A DNA stretch of 64,000 nucleotides from Pseudarthrobacter enclensis. Lineage in GTDB: Bacteria > Actinomycetota > Actinomycetes > Actinomycetales > Micrococcaceae. Where the stretch lies: positions 620,001 to 684,000 of the forward strand of contig NZ_KQ758599.1 in NCBI RefSeq assembly GCF_001457025.1. The letters are read 5' to 3'. This document shows, in pieces, positions 33,813 to 41,392 of this stretch (positions are counted from its first letter, which is position 1; the number at the start of each line of letters is the position of its first letter). The position numbers and the translations under genes were made by a program. The notes beneath the pieces were generated by a model, which searched no databases, was not told the origin of the DNA, and worked only from the letters and a program-made list of their open reading frames with translations.

Positions 33813-35741
33813 ATGTCTGAAACCACCACCAACACCGCGGTTGCCACTGCCTCGCGCAGCGACCTCCGCAACGTCGCGATCGTGGCCCACGTTGACCACG
33901 GCAAGACCACCCTGGTCGACGCCATGCTCAAGCAGACCAACTCCTTTGCCTCGCACGGCGAGGTGGAAGACCGCGTCATGGACTCCGGTGACCTTGAGCG
34001 TGAAAAGGGCATCACCATCCTGGCCAAGAACACCACCGTTGCCTACAACGGTCCGTCCTCCAACGGCGAGACCATCACCATCAACGTGATCGACACCCCC
34101 GGCCACGCCGACTTCGGCGGCGAGGTGGAACGCGGCCTGTCCATGGTGGACGGCGTCGTCCTGCTCGTTGACTCCTCCGAGGGACCGCTGCCCCAGACCC
34201 GCTTCGTGCTGCGCAAGGCCCTCGCCGCACACCTGCCGGTCATCCTCCTGGTCAACAAGACCGACCGCCCCGACGCCCGCATCGACGAGGTCGTGCACGA
34301 GTCCATGGACCTGCTCCTCGGCCTGGCCTCCGACCTTGCCGACGACGTCCCCGACCTGGACCTGGACAAGGTCCTGGAAGTGCCGGTCGTCTACGCTGCA
34401 GCCAAGGTTGGCCGCGCGTCCCTCGAGCAGCCGGCCAACGGCACCGCCCCGGACAACGAGGACCTTGAGCCGCTGTTCAAGACGATCATCGAGCACATCC
34501 CGGCACCCACGTACAACCCGGAAGGTGTCCTGCAGGCGCACGTCACCAACCTGGACGCCTCCCCGTTCCTGGGCCGTCTCGCACTGCTGCGCATCTACAA
34601 CGGCACCCTTCGCAAGGGCCAGCAGGTTGCCTGGGCCCGCCAGAACGGGGAGCTGAAGACCGTCAAGATCACCGAACTGCTGGCCACCAAGGCCCTGGAG
34701 CGCGTTCCGGCCGACTCTGCAGGCCCGGGCGAGATTGTCGCCGTCGCCGGTATTGAAGAGATCACCATTGGTGAGACCCTGACCGACGTCGAGAACCCGC
34801 AGCCGCTGCCGCTGATCACGGTGGACGACCCCGCGATCTCCATGACCATCGGTATCAACACCTCCCCGCTGGCCGGCAAGGTCAAGGGCGCCAAGGTCAC
34901 CGCGCGCCAGGTGAAGGACCGCCTGGACAAGGAACTGATCGGCAACGTCTCCATCAAGGTGCTCCCCACCGAGCGTCCGGATGCCTGGGAAGTCCAGGGC
35001 CGTGGCGAACTGGCACTGGCCATCCTCGTTGAGCAGATGCGCCGTGAAGGCTTCGAGCTGACCGTGGGCAAGCCGCAGGTGGTGACCAAGACCGTCGACG
35101 GCAAGATCCACGAGCCGATGGAGCACATGACCATCGACGTTCCCGAGGAGTACCTGGGCGCCGTGACCCAGCTGATGGCCGCCCGCAAGGGCCGGATGAC
35201 CAACATGGCCAACCACGGCACCGGCTGGGTCCGCATGGAGTTCATCGTTCCCGCCCGTGGCCTCATCGGCTTCCGGACCAAGTTCCTCACCGAAACGCGC
35301 GGTGCCGGCATCGCCGCTTCCATCTCCGAGGGCTACGAGCCGTGGGCCGGCCCCATCGAATACCGCACCAACGGTTCGATGGTTGCCGACCGCGCCGGTG
35401 TGGTGACCCCGTTCGCCATGATCAACCTGCAGGAACGCGGCTCCTTCTTCGTCAAGCCCACCGCCGAGGTCTACGAAGGCATGATCGTGGGCGAGAACTC
35501 CCGCGCCGACGACATGGACGTGAACATCACGAAGGAAAAGAAGCTCACCAACATGCGTGCCGCTTCCTCCGACAGCTTCGAGAACCTGACGCCGCCGCGC
35601 GAACTCACCCTCGAAGAGTCGCTGGAATTCGCCCGCGAGGACGAGTGCGTCGAGGTCACCCCTGAGTCCATCCGCATCCGCAAGGTCATCCTGGACACGA
35701 ACGAGCGGGCCAAGGCCAACCGCGCCCGCGCCAAGGCCTGA
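33813..35741 (+). CDS. typA: Ribosome-associated GTPase TypA/BipA
   Basis: TypA/BipA of 642 residues, close to the usual length. The translational GTPase domain has AHVDHGKTT (25-33), DTPGHADFGGEVERG and NKTDRPDAR. Domain II, the EF-G-like domains III and V and the BipA-specific C-terminal domain follow (RGLIGFRTKFLTETRG, TKEKKLTNMRAASSD). It helps 50S assembly and stress or cold adaptation in other bacteria. A terminator with a 13-bp stem follows directly. Confidence 0.97.
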   Translation: MSETTTNTAVATASRSDLRNVAIVAHVDHGKTTLVDAMLKQTNSFASHGEVEDRVMDSGDLEREKGITILAKNTTVAYNGPSSNGETITINVIDTPGHADFGGEVERGLSMVDGVVLLVDSSEGPLPQTRFVLRKALAAHLPVILLVNKTDRPDARIDEVVHESMDLLLGLASDLADDVPDLDLDKVLEVPVVYAAAKVGRASLEQPANGTAPDNEDLEPLFKTIIEHIPAPTYNPEGVLQAHVTNLDASPFLGRLALLRIYNGTLRKGQQVAWARQNGELKTVKITELLATKALERVPADSAGPGEIVAVAGIEEITIGETLTDVENPQPLPLITVDDPAISMTIGINTSPLAGKVKGAKVTARQVKDRLDKELIGNVSIKVLPTERPDAWEVQGRGELALAILVEQMRREGFELTVGKPQVVTKTVDGKIHEPMEHMTIDVPEEYLGAVTQLMAARKGRMTNMANHGTGWVRMEFIVPARGLIGFRTKFLTETRGAGIAASISEGYEPWAGPIEYRTNGSMVADRAGVVTPFAMINLQERGSFFVKPTAEVYEGMIVGENSRADDMDVNITKEKKLTNMRAASSDSFENLTPPRELTLEESLEFAREDECVEVTPESIRIRKVILDTNERAKANRARAKA

Positions 35742-35760
35742 TATCCGCGCAGTACCCTCA

Positions 35761-35794
35761 GAAAGCCACCGGCATATCGCCGGTGGCTTTCTTT
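35761..35794 (+). terminator. Intrinsic terminator of typA
   Basis: 13-bp stem (35761-35773 with 35779-35791), loop ATATC, followed by TTT. Confidence 0.88.
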
Positions 35795-35802
35795 GTCCCG
35801 GG

Positions 35803-35853
35803 CTGCGCACTCACCCCCGCCATCACTGCGCAGGGACAGTCCCTGCGCGGTGA
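35803..35853. repeat. Left copy of a 51-bp palindromic repeat flanking the DUF559 gene
   Basis: Array of half-sites: CTGCGCA at 35803, TGCGCAG at 35827 and CTGCGCG at 35843. The last 31 bases (35823-35853) form a near-perfect palindrome, with 15-base arms around one A and a single mismatch. The same arrangement with identical spacing recurs at 36735-36785, on the other side of the gene. Confidence 0.7.
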
Positions 35854-35935
35854 ACCAGGTGTTCACTGCGGGCAGTTGTCCACATAGGCACCCTTGGCCG
35901 GTGTGCCCGGGATTCCCAGCGGGCACCATGCAGTC

Positions 35936-36745
35936 ATGAGAACCGTTACCGATGCGCTTGGCTTGATGGGCGGGGTGGGCAGCGCCGCGGCCCTCAGGGG
36001 AGCGGGCGTATCCCGCCGGAATGTTGAGAATGCCGTGCTCCTTGGCGCTGTCCAGCGGATTGCGCGTGGAGTCTATGCACTGCCCGACGCCGATCCGCTG
36101 CTCCTCCACGCTGCCCGCCATTACGCCGTGCCCGGGTGCGCCACGGCTGCTTTGGCGGCAGGGTTGTGGGTGGTCAAAAGCCCGGATCTGCCACATCTGG
36201 CTGCCCGGCATGGACGGGCCATCCCGGGCTGCGTAGTGCACCGAAGCAGCCTTCCACTGACGCACCTGGACATTGTGTGCCAGTCGCTGCGCTGCTTGCC
36301 GCCACTGGAGGGGCTGGTCATTGCCGAATCAGCGGTCAAGAAGGGCCTGGTGCAGCTGCCTGCCCTGCGGGAACGCTTCCCGGCACCACGGGAGAAGGCA
36401 ATCCGCGGGCTGGTAGCAAGCGTCCGCCCGCAATCGGGATCCATTATCGAGACCATGGCGCGCTACCTCCTGGAGGAGGCAGGGCTAATGGTTGAAGTGC
36501 AGGCCAACGTTCCCGGCATGGGCCACCTTGACCTCCTGGTCGATAACCTGCTGGGCATTGAGGCGGACGGTTACGCCTTTCACAGCAGCCGCGCGGCGTA
36601 CCGCGAGGACCGCCGTCGTTGGAACGTGACGGTCGTCCGAGGCGTTCCGACGCTGCGGGTGACCTTTGAGATGCTGCAGGGTGAGCCGCAGGTGTTCGTG
36701 CGGATGGTGCAGCAAGCACTGGCCACGTACCGCGCTGCGCAATGA
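35936..36745 (+). CDS. AbiEi-like helix-turn-helix plus DUF559 (Vsr-type endonuclease-like) protein
   Basis: Protein of 269 residues. Residues 1-60 resemble the N-terminal wing of AbiEi-type antitoxins (GVSRRNVENAVLLGAVQRI, then ARGVYALPDAD). Residues 165-265 resemble DUF559/Vsr-like PD-(D/E)XK domains. Candidate active-site residues are Glu in SIIETMARYL, Asp in GHLDLLVDN, and Glu and Asp in LGIEADGYAFH, followed by RREDRRRWN-like YREDRRRWN. No toxin partner is adjacent. ATG 35936 is chosen by similarity; an ATG at 35894 is possible. The gene lies exactly between two related 51-bp repeats, and its stop codon lies inside the right one. Function unknown. Confidence 0.65.
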   Translation: MRTVTDALGLMGGVGSAAALRGAGVSRRNVENAVLLGAVQRIARGVYALPDADPLLLHAARHYAVPGCATAALAAGLWVVKSPDLPHLAARHGRAIPGCVVHRSSLPLTHLDIVCQSLRCLPPLEGLVIAESAVKKGLVQLPALRERFPAPREKAIRGLVASVRPQSGSIIETMARYLLEEAGLMVEVQANVPGMGHLDLLVDNLLGIEADGYAFHSSRAAYREDRRRWNVTVVRGVPTLRVTFEMLQGEPQVFVRMVQQALATYRAAQ

Positions 36746-36785
36746 GGACTGGGTTCATTGCGCAGGGACAGCCCCTGCGCAGTCA
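36735..36785. repeat. Right copy of the 51-bp palindromic repeat
   Basis: Half-sites CTGCGCA at 36735, TGCGCAG at 36759 and CTGCGCA at 36775 have the same spacing as the left copy. The last 31 bases match the left copy at 27 of 31 positions. CTGCGCAATGA (36735-36745, containing the gene's TGA stop) pairs perfectly with 36755-36765. That pairing competes with the 36759-36781 hairpin. Confidence 0.7.
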
Positions 36786-36793
36786 CAGGTGCG

Positions 36794-37033
36794 CTAGGGG
36801 CGCGGGCGGCGCCGCTCGGGTGCCGGTGGGACTTCCTTGGCGGCGACGACGGCGTCCAGCGCGATCACGACGTCGGCCTGCCGCGTCCGGACAGTACAGT
36901 CGCGGGCGTCGCAGGAGACCAGGTGTCCCAGGGCATCGGTCAGGCCGCCGTCGATCCGGTAACGCACCACCACGCGTGTTCCCGCAGGGGCGGAGGCAAG
37001 AAAACCGGCGGGGGAAGGGGCGGGCAGACTCAC
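36794..37033 (-). CDS. Small SH3-like domain protein (stand-alone N-terminal domain of a GNAT family)
   Basis: Small protein of 79 residues. Its core, GTRVVVRYRIDGGLTDALGH then LVSCDARDCTVRTRQADVVI, resembles the SH3-like N-terminal domain of the actinobacterial GNAT proteins typified by Rv0428c. The sequence continues ALDAVVAAKEVPP with a basic tail. The acetyltransferase domain that normally follows is absent: a TAG stop ends the frame, and 9 bases later the repeat bordering the DUF559 gene begins. GTG 37033 lies 6 bases after TAGTAT; the GTG at 37036 is an alternative. It is divergent from fdxA. Role unknown. Confidence 0.6.
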   Translation of the reverse strand: MSLPAPSPAGFLASAPAGTRVVVRYRIDGGLTDALGHLVSCDARDCTVRTRQADVVIALDAVVAAKEVPPAPERRRPRP

Positions 37034-37039
37034 CACTTC

Positions 37040-37045
37040 ATACTA
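37040..37045 (-). promoter_or_regulatory. -10 element TAGTAT of the small SH3-like gene
   Basis: TAGTAT on the minus strand with 6 bases to GTG 37033 (3 to the GTG at 37036), which helps choose the start of a leaderless mRNA. Confidence 0.45.
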
Positions 37046-37169
37046 GGCGCCCGGCTAGGTTCGCGGGAAAGGGCTGGGAGATAATAGGCTCAGATGTCAA
37101 GAGTCCGGCCAGAGCCGCCGGATGCATTATCCGGCGGGACGCCGGACCCAACGTGGAGAGGCCAGGGAC

Positions 37170-37496
37170 GTGACGTACGTAATCGCGCAGCCGTGTGTGG
37201 ATGTTAAGGACAAGGCGTGCATTGAAGAATGCCCGGTTGACTGCATCTATGAGGGTGAGCGTTCGCTGTACATCCATCCGGACGAGTGCGTCGATTGCGG
37301 CGCCTGCGAACCCGTATGCCCGGTGGAAGCCATCTACTACGAGGATGACACCCCGGACGAGTGGGCCGACTACTACAAGGCCAACGTGGAGTTCTTCGAC
37401 GACCTCGGCTCGCCGGGCGGAGCGGCAAAGATCGGCAACACCGGCAAGGACCACCCGATGATTGCAGCGCTGCCCCCGCAGAACCAAGACCACTGA
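37170..37496 (+). CDS. fdxA: Seven-iron ferredoxin
   Basis: Ferredoxin of 108 residues, almost identical in pattern to mycobacterial FdxA/FdxC. Cysteines at 9, 17, 21 and 25 (CVDVKDKACIEECPVDC) and at 40, 43, 46 and 50 (CVDCGACEPVCPVE) hold one [3Fe-4S] and one [4Fe-4S] cluster. It carries electrons in the cytosol to acceptors such as P450s or IspH-type enzymes; the partner is not visible. GTG 37170 gives the usual TYVIAQPC start. TAGGCT at 37085-37090 could give a leader of about 75 bases. dapC follows after 13 bases, so they form an operon. Confidence 0.96.
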   Translation: MTYVIAQPCVDVKDKACIEECPVDCIYEGERSLYIHPDECVDCGACEPVCPVEAIYYEDDTPDEWADYYKANVEFFDDLGSPGGAAKIGNTGKDHPMIAALPPQNQDH

Positions 37497-37509
37497 CCGG
37501 ACGGGCACA

Positions 37510-38664
37510 GTGACCGCAGCAGTGAATTCGTTTGGCCTGGACCTGCCCGACTACCCGTGGGAGGCCATGGCGCCGTACCTGGCGAAAGCCTCCGAGCACC
37601 CGGACGGGGCCGTCAACCTTTCCATCGGTACGCCCGTGGACCCCACGCCGGCGTTGATCCAGGACGCCCTGAAGGCGGCTGCTGACGCCCCCGGCTACCC
37701 CACGGTGCACGGTACGCCGGCGCTTCGGGAAGCCATTGCCGGCTGGTTCGCCCGCCGCCGCGGCGTCCCCGGCCTGGACCCCCGCAACATCATGCCAACG
37801 GTGGGCTCGAAGGAACTGGTGGCCTGGCTGCCGCTGCTCCTCGGACTGAAGCCGGGCGACGTCGTCGTCCGCCCCAAGGTGGCCTACCCGACGTACGACA
37901 TCGGCGCAACGCTCGCCGGTGTCACCTCCGTGGCCACGGACAACCTGGACGAACTCGACGACGCCACCCGCTCGCGCGTACGGCTCATCTGGGTCAATTC
38001 ACCGGGCAATCCCACCGGCAGCGTCCGGGACGCGGCGTCGCTCAAGGAGTTGGTGGACCAGGCGCGGGAGCTCGGCGCCGTCGTGGCATCGGACGAGTGC
38101 TACGCGGAGCTGGGCTGGGGAGCGTGGGACGTCCAGCGCGGCGGCCAGCCCGTTCCCAGCATCCTGGACCCGCGTGTGGCCCGCGGATCGCACCAGGGAC
38201 TGCTGGCCGTCTACTCGCTGAGCAAGCAGTCGAACGTCGCCGGCTACCGTGCTGCGTTCGTCGCCGGCGACCCGGACCTGATGCCCAACCTGGTCAACAG
38301 CCGCAAGCACGCCGGAATGATCGTGCCCTACCCGATCCAGGAAGCCATGCGGGTGGCGCTCGGCGATGACGCCCACGTGGAGGTGCAGAAGGACCTGTAC
38401 CGGGGCCGCAGGGAGCGGCTGGTGCCGGCGCTGCTGGACTTCGGCCTGGAAATCAAGGACTCCGACGCCGGCCTGTACCTGTGGTCGACGGCGCGGGAGG
38501 ACACCTGGGACACCGTGGCGCGCCTCGCCGACCGCGGCATCGTGGTGGGTCCCGGCGTCTTCTACGGTGAGGCGGGGAACGGGTACATCCGTGTCGCCCT
38601 TACCGGAACGGACGAGCGGATCGACGCGGCCGTCGCCAGGCTCACCGGCGTGCAGGGCCGGTAA
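37510..38664 (+). CDS. dapC: Succinyldiaminopimelate transaminase
   Basis: Class I aminotransferase of 384 residues, of the DapC branch found beside ferredoxin genes in actinobacteria. PLP features are WVNSPGNPTG, SDECYAELGWG, and the Schiff-base lysine in YSLSKQSNVAGYRAAF at about residue 240. It converts N-succinyl-2-amino-6-ketopimelate to N-succinyl-LL-diaminopimelate, the step between DapD and DapE; both partners are encoded 5-8 kb away. GTG 37510 begins 13 bases after fdxA. Confidence 0.92.
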   Translation: MTAAVNSFGLDLPDYPWEAMAPYLAKASEHPDGAVNLSIGTPVDPTPALIQDALKAAADAPGYPTVHGTPALREAIAGWFARRRGVPGLDPRNIMPTVGSKELVAWLPLLLGLKPGDVVVRPKVAYPTYDIGATLAGVTSVATDNLDELDDATRSRVRLIWVNSPGNPTGSVRDAASLKELVDQARELGAVVASDECYAELGWGAWDVQRGGQPVPSILDPRVARGSHQGLLAVYSLSKQSNVAGYRAAFVAGDPDLMPNLVNSRKHAGMIVPYPIQEAMRVALGDDAHVEVQKDLYRGRRERLVPALLDFGLEIKDSDAGLYLWSTAREDTWDTVARLADRGIVVGPGVFYGEAGNGYIRVALTGTDERIDAAVARLTGVQGR

Positions 38665-38670
38665 CAAACG

Positions 38671-38686
38671 TGTGACTCGCACCACA
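38671..38686. promoter_or_regulatory. CRP/GlxR-like binding site upstream of gltA
   Basis: TGTGA-N6-CCACA differs by one base from the symmetric TGTGA-N6-TCACA consensus of CRP-family regulators. It lies 7 bases after dapC and about 205 bases before gltA, in the gltA promoter region. GlxR, the CRP homologue of corynebacteria, controls gltA there. Confidence 0.45.
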
Positions 38687-38890
38687 TCGGGGGCATTTTA
38701 GGCCCTTTGGGACCGGCGCGGATTAGTGACACCCGCCAAGGAGCGGTAACTTTTTAACTGATCAATGGTGGCTTTCTACAAGAAGGCAGCCCGGGTGTTG
38801 GAACCTGTCTCCTCAGGTGCAGTGCGCGGCTCACCTGATGTTGGATCAAGCTTTCGACAGAGGCCAAAGGCGCCTCATGAAGGGGACTCC

Positions 38891-40177
38891 ATGACTGAGA
38901 CCAACAATGCTGCGACCCTGCTCCATGCAGGTGGCGAGCTGAAGCTCCCGCGCATCCAGGTTGTTGAAGGGAACGAAGGTTACGACGTCTCCAAGCTGCT
39001 GAAGCAGACCGGAGCCGTGACGTTCGACCCCGGCTTCATGAACACTGCAGCAACCACCTCGGCAATCACCTACATCGACGGTGATGCGGGCATCCTGCGC
39101 TACCGCGGGTACCCCATCGAGCAGCTGGCGCAGCACTCCAGCTTCCTTGAGGTGTCCTACCTGCTGATCTACGGCAACCTGCCCACGCCCACCGAGCTGG
39201 ACGAGTTCGACCAGAAGATCCGCCGCCACACCCTGCTCCACGAGGAGCTCAAGGGCTTCTTCGGCGGTTTCCCGCGCGACGCGCACCCCATGCCGGTGCT
39301 GTCCTCCGCCGTGTCCGCGCTGTCCACGTTCTACCAGGACTCGCTGGACCCGTTCAACGCCGAGCAGGTGGAGGTTTCCACCATCCGCCTGATGGCCAAG
39401 CTGCCGGTCATCGCCGCGTACGCGCACAAGAAGTCCATTGGCCAGCCCATGCTGTACCCGGACAACTCCATGAACCTGGTGGAGAACTTCCTGCGCCTCA
39501 GCTTCGGCCTTCCCGCCGAGCAGTACGAGCTCGACCCGGTCATCGTCAAGGCGCTGGACCTGCTGCTGATCCTGCACGCGGACCACGAGCAGAACTGCTC
39601 CACCTCCACGGTGCGCCTGGTGGGCTCCTCCAACGCCAACCTCTTCGCCTCCGTCTCGGCCGGCATCAACGCCCTGTTCGGTCCAGCCCACGGCGGTGCC
39701 AACGAGGCCGTGCTGAAGATGCTGCGCCAGATCCAGGCAGAGGGCCTCAAGCCCGAGGACTACATGGAGAAGGTCAAGAACAAGGAAGACGGCGTCCGCC
39801 TCATGGGCTTCGGGCACCGCGTCTACAAGAACTACGATCCGCGCGCCAAGATCGTCAAGGCCACGGCCCACGAGATCCTCAGCAAGCTCGGCGGCAACGA
39901 CGAACTGCTGGACATCGCCCTCCGCCTGGAAGAGAAGGCACTGAATGATGACTACTTCATCCAGCGCAAGCTCTACCCGAACGTGGACTTCTACACCGGC
40001 CTGATCTACAAGGCCATGGGCTTCCCGGAAAAGATGTTCACCGTGCTGTTCGCCATCGGCCGCCTCCCGGGCTGGATTGCCCAGTGGCGCGAAATGATCA
40101 GCGACCCCAACACCAAGATCGGCCGCCCGCGCCAGCTGTACATCGGCGAGCCGGAACGGGATTACCCCGCCCGCTAA
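38891..40177 (+). CDS. gltA: Citrate synthase
   Basis: Type II citrate synthase of 428 residues, condensing oxaloacetate and acetyl-CoA at the entry of the TCA cycle. Active-site histidines are in FGPAHGGANEAV and MGFGHRVYKNYDPRA. The catalytic Asp region NVDFYTGLIYKAMGF is also present. ATG 38891 has AAGGGGA upstream. The 226-base region before it carries a CRP-like site and no other gene, so transcription is likely independent of dapC. Confidence 0.97.
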   Translation: MTETNNAATLLHAGGELKLPRIQVVEGNEGYDVSKLLKQTGAVTFDPGFMNTAATTSAITYIDGDAGILRYRGYPIEQLAQHSSFLEVSYLLIYGNLPTPTELDEFDQKIRRHTLLHEELKGFFGGFPRDAHPMPVLSSAVSALSTFYQDSLDPFNAEQVEVSTIRLMAKLPVIAAYAHKKSIGQPMLYPDNSMNLVENFLRLSFGLPAEQYELDPVIVKALDLLLILHADHEQNCSTSTVRLVGSSNANLFASVSAGINALFGPAHGGANEAVLKMLRQIQAEGLKPEDYMEKVKNKEDGVRLMGFGHRVYKNYDPRAKIVKATAHEILSKLGGNDELLDIALRLEEKALNDDYFIQRKLYPNVDFYTGLIYKAMGFPEKMFTVLFAIGRLPGWIAQWREMISDPNTKIGRPRQLYIGEPERDYPAR

Positions 40178-40208
40178 ACCGCGGAGTCAAGCGACAAGCA
40201 TTACGACG

Positions 40209-40240
40209 ACGGCCGCCCACCTTCACCGGTGGGCGGCCGT
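40209..40240. terminator. Stem-loop between gltA and galE
   Basis: Perfect 13-bp stem (40209-40221 with 40228-40240), loop TTCACC, between convergent genes. There is no T run beyond CTTT. Confidence 0.7.
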
Positions 40241-40268
40241 TCCGCTTTAATCGCCGGGGTGGCCGGGG

Positions 40269-41282
40269 TCAGGAAGAGTAGCCCTGCGGGTTGTTCTTCT
40301 GCCAGCGCCAGTGGTCCTCGCACATCTGGTCCACCGTCTTGGTGGTGGACCAGCCAAGGTCGGCCAGCGCCGACGCGGCATCGGCCCAGAAAGCGGGCAG
40401 GTCGCCGGCGCGGCGTTCGGTGATCTCGTACGGGATGGGCTTGCCCACGGCCTTTTCGAAGGAGCGCAGGACCTCCAGGACGGAAGAGCCCTTTCCGGAG
40501 CCGAGATTCCACCGGAACACTCCGGCACGGCCCGCAACGTAGTCCAGTGCCGCGACGTGCCCGCCGGCCAGGTCCTCCACGTGGATGTAGTCACGCAGGC
40601 AGGTGCCGTCCGGGGTGTCGTAATCGCCGCCGAAGACCATTAGTTTCTCGCGGCGGCCCACAGCCACCTGCGCGATGAACGGGACAAGGTTGTTGGGAAT
40701 GCCCTGCGGATCCTCACCGATGCGGCCCGACGGGTGTGCGCCCACCGGGTTGAAGTAGCGCAGGAGTGCTATGTGCCACCGGGGATCGGCGTTCCCGAGG
40801 TCGGAGAGGATGTCCTCAATCTGCTCCTTGGTGCGCCCGTAGGGGTTGTTGGCCCCGATTTCCATCTTTTCCACATAGGGGATCGGGTTGTGCTCGCCGT
40901 ACACGGTGGCCGAGGAACTGAAGACGATGGAACGCACATCATGGCGGTCCATGACGCGGATCAGGTTCAGCGTGCCCACCAGGTTGTTGTAGTAATACTT
41001 CAGCGGCTCGCGGACCGATTCGCCAACGGCTTTCAGCCCGGCGAAGTGGATGACGGCGTCGATCGACGCGCCGGCGAACACTTCCTCCACGGCGGCTTCA
41101 TCAACCAGGTCCACCTTGTGGAACTCGGCTGCCTTCCCGCTGAGCTCAGCCACGCGGCGCAGGGACTCCTCGCTGGAATTGACCAGGTTGTCGATGACGA
41201 CCACATCATGGCCGGCTTCCTGCAGGGAAAGGACAGTATGGGAACCGATGTAGCCGGTGCCCCCCGTAACCAGAATTTTCAT
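40269..41282 (-). CDS. galE: UDP-glucose 4-epimerase
   Basis: GalE of 337 residues. It interconverts UDP-glucose and UDP-galactose using bound NAD. The Rossmann motif GGTGYIGSH is at 7-15, the catalytic Ser/Tyr/Lys set is in FSSSATVYGE and NPYGRTKEQIE, and the C-terminal DYIHVEDLAGGHVAAL is typical. ATG 41282 lies 6 bases after TAGCGT, so the mRNA is probably leaderless. It is divergent from a TetR gene across about 110 bases that hold a palindrome. Confidence 0.96.
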   Translation of the reverse strand: MKILVTGGTGYIGSHTVLSLQEAGHDVVVIDNLVNSSEESLRRVAELSGKAAEFHKVDLVDEAAVEEVFAGASIDAVIHFAGLKAVGESVREPLKYYYNNLVGTLNLIRVMDRHDVRSIVFSSSATVYGEHNPIPYVEKMEIGANNPYGRTKEQIEDILSDLGNADPRWHIALLRYFNPVGAHPSGRIGEDPQGIPNNLVPFIAQVAVGRREKLMVFGGDYDTPDGTCLRDYIHVEDLAGGHVAALDYVAGRAGVFRWNLGSGKGSSVLEVLRSFEKAVGKPIPYEITERRAGDLPAFWADAASALADLGWSTTKTVDQMCEDHWRWQKNNPQGYSS

Positions 41283-41288
41283 GCCTCA

Positions 41289-41294
41289 ACGCTA
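41289..41294 (-). promoter_or_regulatory. -10 element TAGCGT of galE
   Basis: TAGCGT on the minus strand with exactly 6 bases to ATG 41282. Confidence 0.5.
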
Positions 41295-41373
41295 TCCCAC
41301 CGGGACCGGACCTGCCGCCGCATTCCGGATGCCGGGCAAGCCCGCCATGCTGCGGTTGGGAGGTAGAGGTATG

Positions 41374-41387
41374 AGCACAGCTGTGCT
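41374..41387. promoter_or_regulatory. 14-bp palindrome, probable TetR operator
   Basis: AGCACAG/CTGTGCT is perfectly symmetric and ends 5 bases before the tetR ATG at 41393, over the region where the tetR promoter must lie. Autoregulation is the likely purpose. The galE promoter is 80 bases away. Confidence 0.55.
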
Positions 41388-41392
41388 AAATA

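Noticed and set aside
35936..36745. A complete AbiE-type toxin-antitoxin system
   Set aside because: Only the antitoxin-like HTH segment is present, fused to a nuclease-like domain; no AbiEii nucleotidyltransferase gene is adjacent.
35803..36785. Insertion sequence with a DDE transposase
   Set aside because: The enclosed protein has no DDE or HUH motif, and no target duplication flanks the repeats.
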